DNA from: UBA5239 sp031548025
GTDB lineage: Bacteria; Verrucomicrobiota; Lentisphaeria; Victivallales; Victivallaceae
Assembly: GCA_031548025.1 (NCBI GenBank)
Contig: JAVBRM010000054.1
Span: 10,888 to 74,887, forward strand
DNA length: 64,000 nucleotides
Direction of reading: 5' to 3'
The first letter of the stretch is position 1. Each line of letters starts with the position of its first letter. Shown here one piece after another: positions 49,316-58,406 of this stretch. The position numbers and the translations under genes are program-made. The notes below the pieces were generated by a model, which ran no database searches, was not told the origin of the DNA, and saw only the letters and a program-made list of their open reading frames with translations.

Positions 49316-50374
49316 ATGATTTTCCGTTCCAACACCGATAATCAGAAAAAGAACAGCAGCTTCATAATCAGGACCTTGGCCGAGTGTAGCGAGGGGGATC
49401 ACCTGGTTTTTATTTGCGACAGTAAATGCCGGGCAAACGCGGAGGTTCTGGCGGATAACGCCCGCGATTTCGGCATGGTCCCTATCATTGTGGACATCGA
49501 TGCGTTCGGGCGCGGAGAGCGCTATTTGAAAATGCCGCCCCTGCGGGCGCTGAAAGCGGCGGTTCAGGCTGCCGATTGTTCCTTTATGCTTACCGATCAG
49601 ATGCTTACCGACTTCGGTCTGTTCTTCGGGAACTCCGATGAAACCGATACTTCGCTGCTCGGGAAAGACAAACGCTTTACCCTGGAAGCCAATGGGATGG
49701 AGCAGTGGGTCGTCAATGAAGAAGAGATACTTCATTATCGCGAAAGAACGATTCGTCTGCAAAAATTGCTTGCCGGAGGCGGTTTGCTGCATGTGACCAC
49801 CAGGCGGGGGACTGATTTTACCTGCGACTTGAAGGAGGGGGTGGAAGCCTCTTATCCGGTCATGGCCATTATACCGTTTTACGCGGAAGTCGCCGTTATT
49901 CCGCGGCACGGTTATTTGAATGGAGTCATTGTCGTGGACGGCGCCTCTCAATGCGCCTACGCTCAACGCGGCTTCCCGATCCGTCCCTGTTTTCCGGGGC
50001 ACAATGAAATTCATATGGAACCCTTGCGCATTACATTCAAAAATGGGCTTGTTGAATCATTCGACGGTCCGGATATTCAAGTTGAACGCTTGAAAAAATG
50101 GATGTATTCCAGTTCTCCCAATGCCGTATTCGCGGACGAAATCGGGATTGTAACCACCACCTCGGAGGAAAATGACCGTTTCGGCTGGTTGATCGACGGC
50201 ACCCACCAGAGTCATTGCATTCATGTCGCCATCGGCAATAATACCCGGCGGGGGGAAATCATTCACGCGCCGGAACACTGTGATTTCGATATGCATGATC
50301 CGATCATAAAGCTGGATGGCGAAACGTTGTACGAAAACCGGAAATTCAACGATGATTTGATCTTCAAGCACTGA
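49316..50374 (+). CDS. Aminopeptidase M29 / NicX-like metalloprotein (tentative)
   Basis: 352 residues, cytoplasmic. Resembles the thermophilic aminopeptidase (M29) fold also used by 2,5-dihydroxypyridine dioxygenase NicX: the C-terminal metal-site block IHVAIGNNTRRGEIIHAPEHCDFDM, with a DGTHQSHCIHVAIG stretch and an upstream Glu-rich NEEEILHYRERT region. Peptidase or ring-cleaving activity cannot be decided from sequence. Ribosome site AGAGG is upstream of the ATG. First gene of the AraC-controlled run, followed by a second copy of the AraC promoter. Confidence 0.55.
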   Translation: MIFRSNTDNQKKNSSFIIRTLAECSEGDHLVFICDSKCRANAEVLADNARDFGMVPIIVDIDAFGRGERYLKMPPLRALKAAVQAADCSFMLTDQMLTDFGLFFGNSDETDTSLLGKDKRFTLEANGMEQWVVNEEEILHYRERTIRLQKLLAGGGLLHVTTRRGTDFTCDLKEGVEASYPVMAIIPFYAEVAVIPRHGYLNGVIVVDGASQCAYAQRGFPIRPCFPGHNEIHMEPLRITFKNGLVESFDGPDIQVERLKKWMYSSSPNAVFADEIGIVTTTSEENDRFGWLIDGTHQSHCIHVAIGNNTRRGEIIHAPEHCDFDMHDPIIKLDGETLYENRKFNDDLIFKH

Positions 50375-50386
50375 TGCATTCGGTAT

Positions 50387-50494
50387 GATATTCGTTTTGT
50401 ATAAAAAGTGGTTCGTGTTGTTCATTCACATCTTGATTATCGGTTGTATATTATATATAGAAAATATCTTTATCAAGCAAAAACCAGGAGATTA
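50387..50494 (+). promoter_or_regulatory. AraC-type promoter/operator, copy B (duplicated)
   Basis: Near-duplicate of 49177-49284, with half-sites ATTCGT (50390-50395) and GTTCGT (50411-50416), again 21 bp apart, and the same -10 region and A-rich leader up to GGAG before the ATG at 50497. No AraC gene is attached to this copy, so one regulator would control two promoters in the same run. Confidence 0.78.
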
Positions 50495-50496
50495 AG

Positions 50497-51840
50497 ATGA
50501 AAATCGGTTATATGGCGATATCCAAAGCCAGTTGGATGACCTCGAAAATTGAACAGATTGCCACCAGGACTTACGAAAACCTGAAAACCCTGCCGGATGA
50601 AATCATTTTTCAGGGAGTAACCACCACCGAGGCGGAAGGAATTCAGCGGGCCAATGAATTCGCGGCGGCCCAGGTGGATGTGGTGATCATGCATTTCGTC
50701 ACTTTCCCGGTGGGGGCGATCATTCCGGCGGTGGCGCAGCGGCTGAATGTGCCGTTTATTCTGCTGGCCAACCCCGAAGAGCCGTGCGAAGGCAAAATGT
50801 GGGAACAGAATTCGTTCTGCGGCGCCAATATGGCCGCGCACGGCATGAACCGTTTGCGCAAACAGTATTGTTATGTAATGGCGCTGCCGGATGAGGTCGC
50901 GGCGAAAATCCGGGTTCCGCTGGCGGCGGTGAGGGCGATTGGCCTGCTGCATGATTTGCGGATCGGGCAGGTCGGCGGGCGGGTGCCGGGGTTCTATACT
51001 TCGAACTTCGATGAGCTGCAGTTGCGCCGGGAATTCGGAATCGCGGTGGAGATCATCGACATTCTGGAAATTGTCAAGACCGCCGAGCAGTTGAGTGAAG
51101 CGGAAATGAAAGCCGCCGCCGAAGTCGTCAAGAACAGCGCGGCCAAAGTCACTTGCGTATCCGGGGCGGAATTGGAGTTGGCGGCGCGCATGTACGGCGC
51201 TTTCAAGAAAGCCGCGGGCAAATATAATCTGTCCACCTACGCGGTCCGCTGCTGGCCGGAGTGGTCGGATCTCTTCGGTATTGCGCCCTGCGCGATCCTG
51301 GGAATGCTTTCCGATACCGGTTATGCCGCCAGTTGCGAGGGCGATGTGAATGGCGCGGTGACCATGAAGATTCTGGAATACCTGGCCGGCGGCGGCATCG
51401 CGTTTTTCATCGACCTGATCAGCACCGACGCCCAAACCAATACCGGCGTAGTCTGGCATTGCGGGGCCGCTCCCAAAAGCCTCTGCCGCAAGTTCGAGGA
51501 GACCGAACTCCGGCTTCATATGCGGGTTGACGGCGGCGATAAGAAGGGCATTACCAACGACTTCTCGCTGAAAGCCGGCCGCGTGACGCTGGCTAAACTG
51601 GATACCGATGCGGACGGAAAACAGCGGATGCTGATCGCCGCCGGTACCGCCATCGATACCGAGCCTTTCATCCGCGGAAATCCGCTGACGGTTCGTTTCG
51701 ACGGCCAGGTGCCGCAGTTGGTCGATACGATCATGAAGAAGGGATTCGAGCATCACTACGCGGTGATTCATGCCGACGTCAAAGCGGAGCTCATCCAGTT
51801 CTGCGAATGGTTGAACATTGAAATAATACTGGTGGACTGA
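50497..51840 (+). CDS. L-fucose/L-arabinose isomerase-family protein
   Basis: 447 residues. The N-terminal half has Rossmann-like NIMHF/PVGAIIP and NPEEPCEGKMWEQNSFCGANMAAHGM; the C-terminal half includes CWPEWSDLFGIAPCAILGMLSDTGYAASCEGDVNGAVTMKIL, with the Glu and Asp/His residues that bind Mn in fucose isomerases (CEGD), then HCGAAPKSLC. It could interconvert an aldose and ketose; the exact sugar is unknown and some family members are not isomerases. Ribosome site GGAG lies upstream of the ATG. Confidence 0.82.
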   Translation: MKIGYMAISKASWMTSKIEQIATRTYENLKTLPDEIIFQGVTTTEAEGIQRANEFAAAQVDVVIMHFVTFPVGAIIPAVAQRLNVPFILLANPEEPCEGKMWEQNSFCGANMAAHGMNRLRKQYCYVMALPDEVAAKIRVPLAAVRAIGLLHDLRIGQVGGRVPGFYTSNFDELQLRREFGIAVEIIDILEIVKTAEQLSEAEMKAAAEVVKNSAAKVTCVSGAELELAARMYGAFKKAAGKYNLSTYAVRCWPEWSDLFGIAPCAILGMLSDTGYAASCEGDVNGAVTMKILEYLAGGGIAFFIDLISTDAQTNTGVVWHCGAAPKSLCRKFEETELRLHMRVDGGDKKGITNDFSLKAGRVTLAKLDTDADGKQRMLIAAGTAIDTEPFIRGNPLTVRFDGQVPQLVDTIMKKGFEHHYAVIHADVKAELIQFCEWLNIEIILVD

Positions 51841-51842
51841 AA

Positions 51843-52607
51843 ATGAAAAAATCACAGATAGCGGCTCAACTTTACAGTTTCAGGGATTTCATCAAGACTC
51901 CGGCCGGAGTGCGCGACACTCTGCGGAGACTGCGGGCAAGCGGTTACGAAGCCGTCCAGCTCTCATCGGCGTTGCCGCCGATGCCTGAATGCGATTTGAA
52001 TAAAATGCTTCAGGACGAAGGCTTTGCTGCGCCGACCGCCCACGAAGGCGCGGCTTCGTTGATCAATGACCCGCAGAAGATCATCGACCATCTGTCGGCT
52101 CTGGACTGCCGTCATGTGGCCTATCCGTATCCGCACTGGGTACCGACCGGCGAGGGCGAAACGGTGGCGCTGGCTGAGGAGATTAACCGGGCGGCGCTGA
52201 TTTATAAAAAGGCCGGCATTACTTTGGCTTATCACAATCATGCGATTGAATTCAACCGCTTCAACGGGCGTCCCATGCTGGAGATAATCTATGACAACGC
52301 GCCGGATCTCGAAGGCGAACTGGATACTTTCTGGGTTCAGCGCGGCGGCGCCAACCCGTTGGCATGGATTCAGAAGCTGGCCGGCCGGATGCAAGTCCTT
52401 CACCTGAAAGATGCCGGGGTCAATGCCGGCAGCGAATTTCTGATGAAGCCCATCGGCGCGGGCAATCTCGACTGGCCCTGTCTGATCGACGCGGCGGAAA
52501 AAGGCGGGGTACAGTGCTATGTGGTGGAACATGACGCCAACTGCCTCGATCCGTTTGCCTCTTTTGCCGAAAGCATGAAATATCTAATTGAAAATTTCGT
52601 CAGGTAA
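51843..52607 (+). CDS. Sugar phosphate isomerase/epimerase (xylose-isomerase-like TIM barrel)
   Basis: 254 residues, AP-endonuclease-2/xylose isomerase-like barrel. Metal ligands are visible: the Glu region LEGELDTFWVQRGG, YHNHAIEF, HLKDAGVN and VVEHDANC at the strand ends. It starts 2 bases after the isomerase stop; ThuA follows after 4 bases. Typical of catabolic loci for oxidised or epimerised sugars, paired with Gfo/Idh/MocA dehydrogenases. Confidence 0.87.
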   Translation: MKKSQIAAQLYSFRDFIKTPAGVRDTLRRLRASGYEAVQLSSALPPMPECDLNKMLQDEGFAAPTAHEGAASLINDPQKIIDHLSALDCRHVAYPYPHWVPTGEGETVALAEEINRAALIYKKAGITLAYHNHAIEFNRFNGRPMLEIIYDNAPDLEGELDTFWVQRGGANPLAWIQKLAGRMQVLHLKDAGVNAGSEFLMKPIGAGNLDWPCLIDAAEKGGVQCYVVEHDANCLDPFASFAESMKYLIENFVR

Positions 52608-52611
52608 TAAC

Positions 52612-53403
52612 ATGAAGAAAATCAATGTAACCATTTGGAACGAATTCGTTCACGAGCAGCAGCAGAATAATGCCGGTGAGTATATCCGGCAGTTCTATCC
52701 GCGCGGCATTCACCGTCACCTGCAGCAGGCTTTGGCCGCAGATGACCTGGTGATTCATACCGCGTCGCTGGATGAACCGGAGCAGGGATTGCCGGAGTCG
52801 GTGCTCAATTCCACCGACGTACTGGCTTGGTGGGGCCATGCCGCTCATGACCGGGTGGACGACGCCCTGGTCGACCGGATTCAGTTGCGCATCCAGGCCG
52901 GGATGGGGCTGATCGTCTTGCACTCGGGGCATATGTCGAAGATTTTCCGCCGAATGATGGGAACGAGTTGCCGTCTGCGTTGGCGCGAAGTCGGCGAAAA
53001 AGAGCGTTTGTGGGTCGTGGCCCCCGGACATCCGATTACCGACGGGGTGCCGGAAACTTTTACTTTGCCGCACACCGAAATGTACGGCGAACGCTTCGAC
53101 ATTCCGGATGACGGCAAAATTATCTACATGTCGTGGTATGAGGGCGGTAACGTTTTCCGCAGCGGCGTGACTTTCCAGCGCGACAACGGCAAAATATTTT
53201 ATTTCGCGCCGGGCCATGAAACGTATCCGATTTATCATGACCCGAATATCTGCAAAGTTATCGGCAACGCGATTCGCTGGGCGGCTCCGATGGTGATTCT
53301 GCCGCCCCGGGTGACCCCGCAACGGGAAGCTCTGGAAAGGATTACGACAGAAAATCCATCGAAAGAAATAGACCCTGAACTTATCCACGGTCATTCTAAA
53401 TAA
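52612..53403 (+). CDS. ThuA-domain protein
   Basis: 263 residues from the ATG at 52612 (MKKINVTIWNEFVHE); an upstream TTG in the previous gene is not used. ThuA-like glutaminase fold: LAWWGHAAHDR, GLIVLHSGHMSK, the C-terminal FYFAPGHETYPIYHDP. In Rhizobiales ThuA and the Gfo-type ThuB work on trehalose-derived 3-keto sugars; here a Gfo/Idh/MocA gene follows, so the pair probably performs an analogous 3-keto-disaccharide or glycoside oxidation step (inference). Confidence 0.87.
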   Translation: MKKINVTIWNEFVHEQQQNNAGEYIRQFYPRGIHRHLQQALAADDLVIHTASLDEPEQGLPESVLNSTDVLAWWGHAAHDRVDDALVDRIQLRIQAGMGLIVLHSGHMSKIFRRMMGTSCRLRWREVGEKERLWVVAPGHPITDGVPETFTLPHTEMYGERFDIPDDGKIIYMSWYEGGNVFRSGVTFQRDNGKIFYFAPGHETYPIYHDPNICKVIGNAIRWAAPMVILPPRVTPQREALERITTENPSKEIDPELIHGHSK

Positions 53404-53414
53404 GGATCAATATC

Positions 53415-54470
53415 ATGGAAAGAAAAATTCGTGTGGGAATCGTCGGATTGGGCCGTGCCGGACGCATGATGCAGTATGGCGAACTCATGGCCAATCCCAA
53501 CATGTTCGAAATCGTCGCCGGCTGTGACAACAGTCCGGACCGCCTGAAGGATCTTCCCGAAGGATTTGCCCAGGCCAAGCTTTACGACAAATATGAAGAT
53601 ATGCTGAAAGACCCGAATGTTGAGATGATCGCCATTGCCACCCGGCATCGCGCTCATGCTCCGATGGCGATTCAGGCGGCCGAGGCCGGCAAATATGTCA
53701 GCGTCGACAAGCCGTATGCGATCAACTATGCCGAAATGGAACGGCTGGCCGCGGCCGCCGCCAAATACCCCGGCAAAATCTTCCTGCGCCATAACCGCCG
53801 TTTCGAACCGCAGTTTATGAAGGCCATGAAGCTGATGGAGTCCGGCGTGTTGGGTGAAGTCAATATGATTAAGCTTTATCGCTGCGTGGGCTATTGCCGC
53901 CGCAACGATTGGATGACTATGACTTCCGAGGCCGGTGGTTTGCTGACCAACTGGGGGCCGCACCTGATCGACCAGATGTTGGAATATCTGGGAGCTCCGG
54001 TGGTGGATTGCTGGTCCAGTGTCCGTTCGATAATCAGTGTCGGCGACGGCGACGATCACATCAAGGTTATTTTTAAGGCTGCGAACGGCAGAATCGGTGA
54101 TCTCGAGATTTCCGGAGCCACCATGAGGGCCGGACGCGAAATCGAGATCGTGGGCAGTCGCGGAACCCTGACCCAAAATCCAGGTGAAAACAAAATCGAA
54201 ATGCGTTTTGTCGATCCCGATATCGAATTCAAGGCATTGAAACCACATCCGGAAAATCCGCCGTTTCAGTATGGCAACTTCGACGAAACCCTGACTTTCG
54301 TCAATCAACAGGTCGATATTCCGGCGGCTGTCAACGGCGAAATCTGGCGGCATATTTACGCCAATATCGTCAACGGGGTTCCGTATCCGATCTCCATCGA
54401 ACGCGGATTGGAAGTGGTCAAGTTGACTGACCTGATTTTCACCAAAGCCGGTCTGACTCCGCCGGTTTAA
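53415..54470 (+). CDS. Gfo/Idh/MocA oxidoreductase (ThuB-like position)
   Basis: 351 residues. RVGIVGLGRAGRMM Rossmann loop, DKPYAINYAEM (DKP variant), GGLLTNWGPHLIDQMLEYLGAPVV with catalytic His and downstream family motifs. Last gene of the AraC-controlled run, 11 bases after ThuA. It ends next to the inverted 7-mer arrays at 54474. Likely NAD-linked sugar oxidoreductase. Confidence 0.88.
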   Translation: MERKIRVGIVGLGRAGRMMQYGELMANPNMFEIVAGCDNSPDRLKDLPEGFAQAKLYDKYEDMLKDPNVEMIAIATRHRAHAPMAIQAAEAGKYVSVDKPYAINYAEMERLAAAAAKYPGKIFLRHNRRFEPQFMKAMKLMESGVLGEVNMIKLYRCVGYCRRNDWMTMTSEAGGLLTNWGPHLIDQMLEYLGAPVVDCWSSVRSIISVGDGDDHIKVIFKAANGRIGDLEISGATMRAGREIEIVGSRGTLTQNPGENKIEMRFVDPDIEFKALKPHPENPPFQYGNFDETLTFVNQQVDIPAAVNGEIWRHIYANIVNGVPYPISIERGLEVVKLTDLIFTKAGLTPPV

Positions 54471-54473
54471 TAA

Positions 54474-54593
54474 ATTGAAAATTGAAAATTGACAATGGAA
54501 AATGGAAAATTAAAGAAAGGGGTTAACATGAAACTTATCTCTATGGGTTTTCCATTTCTTACAATTTTCAATTTTCAATTTTACATTTTCAAT
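54474..54593. repeat. Inverted pair of 7-bp tandem arrays (ATTGAAA family)
   Basis: Forward units 54474-54515 (ATTGAAA, ATTGAAA, ATTGACA, ATGGAAA, ATGGAAA, ATTAAAG), a 33-base spacer, then reverse units 54549-54593 (TTTCCAT, TTTCAAT, TTTCAAT, TTTACAT, TTTCAAT, with one irregular segment). Same design as the 8-mer pairs at 28823 and 43607 but a different unit length. Sits between two convergent genes. Confidence 0.85.
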
Positions 54594-54597
54594 TATA

Positions 54598-55452
54598 TCA
54601 AACCTGCGGGAACTCATCAACGGCTTGCTGGGCGAACCGGCGCAGTTCGGCTGCGTCGACGTCGCCCATGTCGTCAGGGACAGAACTGATTTCCGAGGTC
54701 GGGCGACCGAAAAGTGAGGCGAACCAGACGCAGGCTTGAAGGTAATTGCCGCGGAAATTCAGGTGGATCAAGTCGGCTCCCAGTTCAAACTCTCCGGTGA
54801 GTTGGCTTTTGTTCCAGTAATATTTGCCGACCAGATTACCCGCCTGGGGCGGCAAGTCCGGATAATTATAATTCTTGAGCGTTTCATAATCGTAAACCGG
54901 CCGTTGGATCGTTTCGCCGGCGCGTGCCAGTTGGACCGCGTAACCGGTCGGAATGACCCGCAGTTTGAGATCTTTGGCCAGTGCGATGTAATTTTCGGTC
55001 AGACGTTCATACATGGTCATCTGGTTGATGCCCCATTCGCTGCCAGGCTGAAATTGCAAATGATCGCGATGATAACTCCAGGTCTGCTGGATCACCACCT
55101 CCGCGGTCGGTGCATGCTTTTTTACATAGTTGTGGAGATTTTCGGCGTAGGGGTGATAGCTTTCCGGGCGCCAACTGAAGGCGCTGGCCTGTTGAATGGA
55201 AACGATATCCCAGGTTTCCGCTTCCAGAATGGTGGAGAGTTTTCTTCCGCCCTGATAAATCCGGCAGAGCAGACTGTTTTCTTCCGCCTCGATATAGCTC
55301 CAATGACGTGCCATTTCACAGCCGCCGAAGTCGGCGTGTTCGAGTTTCAGAGTGCATCCGGCGGACTTGGCCACGCTGGGAAAGCAGTGTTTCAAACTGC
55401 TGCTGAAGCTGTTGCCGATGGTTAACACTTTGAGCTCAGATCTTGCATTCAT
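54598..55452 (-). CDS. DUF4886 / SGNH-hydrolase-like protein
   Basis: 284 residues, no obvious signal peptide. The N-terminal LTIGNSFSSSL block carries the SGNH nucleophile Ser, DIVSIQQASAFSW resembles the DUF4886 Gln-containing region, and D-L-I-H-L-N-F-R-G-N-Y provides the Asp/His pair. Such enzymes deacylate glycans or esters; substrate unknown. AAGGG lies 9 bases upstream of the start. Ends the long minus-strand run that begins with the Tad genes, 16 bases after the GNAT gene. Confidence 0.75.
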   Translation of the reverse strand: MNARSELKVLTIGNSFSSSLKHCFPSVAKSAGCTLKLEHADFGGCEMARHWSYIEAEENSLLCRIYQGGRKLSTILEAETWDIVSIQQASAFSWRPESYHPYAENLHNYVKKHAPTAEVVIQQTWSYHRDHLQFQPGSEWGINQMTMYERLTENYIALAKDLKLRVIPTGYAVQLARAGETIQRPVYDYETLKNYNYPDLPPQAGNLVGKYYWNKSQLTGEFELGADLIHLNFRGNYLQACVWFASLFGRPTSEISSVPDDMGDVDAAELRRFAQQAVDEFPQV

Positions 55453-55468
55453 AGTAGTTTCCCTTTTA

Positions 55469-55912
55469 TTAAGATGTTGATGATATTAATTTCATATGGA
55501 GTAGAGGGAAGGGGCGCCCGGCGGTATCGGTTTCGGAGCGCCCGGCAACGGTAAAGCCCATCCGGCGGTAAAATTCCACAGCCGATGGATTGGCTTCATT
55601 GACATCGACTTCATTGACCAGAAGCTCTTCTGTGGCATAGCGAAGCAGCATTTGCCCGAGCCCCTGTCGGAAATGGTCGGGATCGACGAACAGCATTTCC
55701 AACTTGCAGTCAGATATCCCCATGAATGCGGTAATCTGCCCTTCCGCATCTTTCAGGCAGTACAGTTTGACGGCCGGCAGGTAATCCCGTTTCAGTTTGA
55801 AGCGGATTTCACTGATGTCGTTTTCTGTCAGAAAATGATGTGTGGCCCGAACCGAGCGTTCCCACAAAACGGTCAATTCTTCATATTTGCTGGAGTCAGG
55901 TATGTAAATCAT
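55469..55912 (-). CDS. GNAT-family N-acetyltransferase
   Basis: 147 residues from the ATG at 55912 (MIYIPDSSKYEEL), 2 bases after the chromate-transporter stop; an extended frame exists but lies inside that gene. The acetyl-CoA loop is seen in VDPDHFRQGLGQMLL (Q/R-x-x-G-x-G/A), preceded by a beta-4 strand (KLEMLFV) and followed by a terminal catalytic-side helix (NPSAVEFYRRMGF), as in the YjaB-like GNAT group. Substrate unknown. Confidence 0.85.
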   Translation of the reverse strand: MIYIPDSSKYEELTVLWERSVRATHHFLTENDISEIRFKLKRDYLPAVKLYCLKDAEGQITAFMGISDCKLEMLFVDPDHFRQGLGQMLLRYATEELLVNEVDVNEANPSAVEFYRRMGFTVAGRSETDTAGRPFPLLHMKLISSTS

Positions 55913-55914
55913 TT

Positions 55915-56493
55915 TCAAAACCTCATCAGGATCAAACTCAGGACCGCGGCCCCGAGCAGGGTATAAATCAGATTCAGCTTCCATTTCCACGAAACGGCCA
56001 GCGTCACCAGGAAGATCACCGCGCCTTGCCAGCAGACGCCGAAACGTGCTCCGGTATTATTCCATAAACTATTCAGCGGAGCCGAAAATACCGAGGTGTC
56101 CGCAAAGAAAATCACTGCGGCGGCAATCAGTCCCACCACGACCGGGCGGATGCCGCCGAGAGCCGATTTCAGCCACCGGTTTTCCTTGAACTTAACCAGA
56201 AAGGCCGCCGCCAGCATGACGATAACCAGGGACGGCATCATAACTCCGGCCGTGGCGAAAACGGATCCGGCTATGCCGCCCTGCTGGTAACCGATGTAAG
56301 TGGCGGCATTTAATCCCACCGGGCCGGGGGTCATCTGGGCCAGCGCCACCAGACCGGCGAAATCCTGTTCGGTCATATACTGGTGGCGGGTTACCAGTTC
56401 ATCCTGAAACAGCGGAATCATGGCATAGCCACCGCCGAAAGTGAAAAAGCCGATTTTGGCAAACAGCCAGAAAAGGTAGAATAACGAACCCAT
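55915..56493 (-). CDS. chrA: Chromate transporter family protein, second half
   Basis: 192 residues, about five hydrophobic segments. FFTFGGGYAMIPLFQDELV and GLVALAQMTPGPVGLNAATYIGY are the CHR-domain signature. Split CHR proteins work as heterodimers. It overlaps its partner by one base. Chromate/sulfate efflux is the family activity; physiological substrate here unknown. Confidence 0.88.
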   Translation of the reverse strand: MGSLFYLFWLFAKIGFFTFGGGYAMIPLFQDELVTRHQYMTEQDFAGLVALAQMTPGPVGLNAATYIGYQQGGIAGSVFATAGVMMPSLVIVMLAAAFLVKFKENRWLKSALGGIRPVVVGLIAAAVIFFADTSVFSAPLNSLWNNTGARFGVCWQGAVIFLVTLAVSWKWKLNLIYTLLGAAVLSLILMRF

Positions 56494-57059
56494 TATTTGT
56501 CCGCCTTTTTAAGTATCAGCAATTGAAAAAGACCGGCTCCCAGCCCAATGGCCGCGGCGATGACAATCATCCAGATGGCATTGAAATTGAAGATGACTAA
56601 TCCGATAAACGCCGCCAGCGCCATAAGTGCCGTCAGCGAATTTTTGATGATTTGCTTGCCCAGTTTGATTACCGAAAGCAGGATCAATGCGCAAACCGCG
56701 GCGCGCACCCCCAGAAAAACGTCCTGGACATATTGGTTGTCCTTGACCGTATTGATCAGGGCCGCGATAACGACGATGATTACGAACGGCGGCAGGACTA
56801 CTCCGAACGCCGCGCTGATTGCCCCCGCGATACCGGCGGCGCGGTAACCGACCAGCACCCCCATATTGATGGCGATAATGCCCGGCATCGATTGCATGAC
56901 GGCTACGATATCGACCATCTCTTCCTCCGTGATCCAGCGTCGTTTTTCAACGAATTCGCGGTCGATCAGGGGAAGCATGGTCAACCCGCCGCCCACGGAC
57001 ACCGCCGATATTTTGAAAAATACCGTGAATAGAGTGGTGATGCGTTCCGAAGCTTTCAT
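56493..57059 (-). CDS. chrA: Chromate transporter family protein, first half
   Basis: 188 residues; SVGGGLTMLPLIDREFV and DIVAVMQSMPGIIAINMGVLVGY are the CHR signature, in a short-chain pair with the next gene. Six to seven hydrophobic segments. It lies 6 bases downstream of the PEGA lipoprotein gene in the Tad-associated run. Confidence 0.88.
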   Translation of the reverse strand: MKASERITTLFTVFFKISAVSVGGGLTMLPLIDREFVEKRRWITEEEMVDIVAVMQSMPGIIAINMGVLVGYRAAGIAGAISAAFGVVLPPFVIIVVIAALINTVKDNQYVQDVFLGVRAAVCALILLSVIKLGKQIIKNSLTALMALAAFIGLVIFNFNAIWMIVIAAAIGLGAGLFQLLILKKADK

Positions 57060-57065
57060 GAGAAA

Positions 57066-58406
57066 TTAATCGGCTTTCGTTTTCTCATTATCAAGCATTT
57101 TGACGTATTCGACCTTGTTGGCGGCCACTTGGGTGGTTACGCCGGGGTCCGGGCTGTAGTAGATGGTATCGCTGTCACGAGAAATAATCTGAACCATACT
57201 CGGCCGGTTGCCGTGGAGTTTCATTTCGGCATTGGCGATCCACATCCGGACCGGCTGCAGCCGGGTGACTTCACCTTTTTTCAAGGTCACCTTGCGGGTG
57301 ATCTTATCGGGTATCGCGCGCTTGTGAGCGAAGGTCAGTTCGTAATCCCCGGCATTCAGGTCCCGCAGGGAAATCATCTTCGACAGGTTTTCGCTTTCTC
57401 CCCTTTCGGTAGTAGCGACGACTTTGCCGTTCAGGTATACCGTCACGCCCGGGGGATTGACGACCAGGTCGATGCCGCTGGTATTTTTGGTCAATTCGAA
57501 TTCCAGATCCACTTTCTGACCGGGAACGATTTCAATTTCTTTGACCTGGGAATCGAAATTATCCCGGGATACCTTAACCGTATAGTTGCCGGCTTTCAAT
57601 TCGGAGATTTTCAAAGGCGTGGAACCATAAGCCTTGTCGTTGATGGTAACTTCGGCTTTTCCCGGCTTGGAAGTAATTTCCAGAATTCCCGGCAATTCGG
57701 TCATGGATACATCTTCGACATGTTCTTTGTTTTTGATTACCATAATATTGCGATTGAGCTCGGCAAAGCCGTTGGCAACCAGTTTCAGCTTGTAGTGACC
57801 TTCCTCCAGGTCTACCCGGAAGGGAGTATGACCGGCCAGTTTGTCGTTCAGGTAAACAGCCACCCGGTTGGGGGTGGAGTTGACGACCAGCCGCCCGATA
57901 TTGCTGTCCATGGAAACGGAAATTTCATGGGGCCTGGCATCGGCGATTTTCCAGGAGATGGGGCGCGGCTCGAAACCGGGTTTTTCCACGATCGCTTCGT
58001 ATGAGCCGATGGGCAAATCCTGCAGAACCAGGGGAGTGACCCCTTTCAGTTCATTTTTGATCATGACCTTGGCTCCGGAAGGTTGGCTGACAATCATAAC
58101 CTTGCCGGTAATCGGGAGGAATTTGACGTGGCGGTTGGTCGTGGTGGAATAATCCAGGTGCAAGTTCAGCCATTCCGGCTGATAGCCCGGCGATTCCACC
58201 CGCAGCAGATAACGCCCGGGTTTGGTATTGGAAACGGTATAGGGGGTATCTCCGAGTTTGTTGTCGCCGCGATAGATCGCCGCACCTTCCGGAGTTGAGG
58301 TAATGGTCAAAGTGGCCCCTACCGGCTGTTCCTGTTTTTTGTCGCAGCCGCCCAGGAAAAGCATGGCCGCCGCCATCATGCAAAAGAATATTTTGTAAAT
58401 CATCAT
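57066..58406 (-). CDS. PEGA-repeat lipoprotein
   Basis: 446 residues. Lipobox LGGC gives a lipidated Cys at about residue 21. Five or so PEGA repeats follow (for example LTITSTPEGAAIYRGDNKLGDTPYT, LVVNSTPNRVAVYLNDKLAGHTPF, LEITSKPGKAEVTINDKAYGSTPL), ending near residue 380. PEGA domains are beta-sandwich modules found on extracytoplasmic surface proteins, so it probably sits in the periplasm or outer membrane as a scaffold. The first or second ATG may start it; the second has better ribosome-site spacing. It overlaps the FHA gene by 4 bases. Confidence 0.85.
   Translation of the reverse strand: MMIYKIFFCMMAAAMLFLGGCDKKQEQPVGATLTITSTPEGAAIYRGDNKLGDTPYTVSNTKPGRYLLRVESPGYQPEWLNLHLDYSTTTNRHVKFLPITGKVMIVSQPSGAKVMIKNELKGVTPLVLQDLPIGSYEAIVEKPGFEPRPISWKIADARPHEISVSMDSNIGRLVVNSTPNRVAVYLNDKLAGHTPFRVDLEEGHYKLKLVANGFAELNRNIMVIKNKEHVEDVSMTELPGILEITSKPGKAEVTINDKAYGSTPLKISELKAGNYTVKVSRDNFDSQVKEIEIVPGQKVDLEFELTKNTSGIDLVVNPPGVTVYLNGKVVATTERGESENLSKMISLRDLNAGDYELTFAHKRAIPDKITRKVTLKKGEVTRLQPVRMWIANAEMKLHGNRPSMVQIISRDSDTIYYSPDPGVTTQVAANKVEYVKMLDNEKTKAD

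Noticed and set aside
54489..54689. 66-codon frame starting in the 7-mer repeats
   Set aside because: Composed of repeat translation and antisense of the DUF4886 gene end; no homology-like features.
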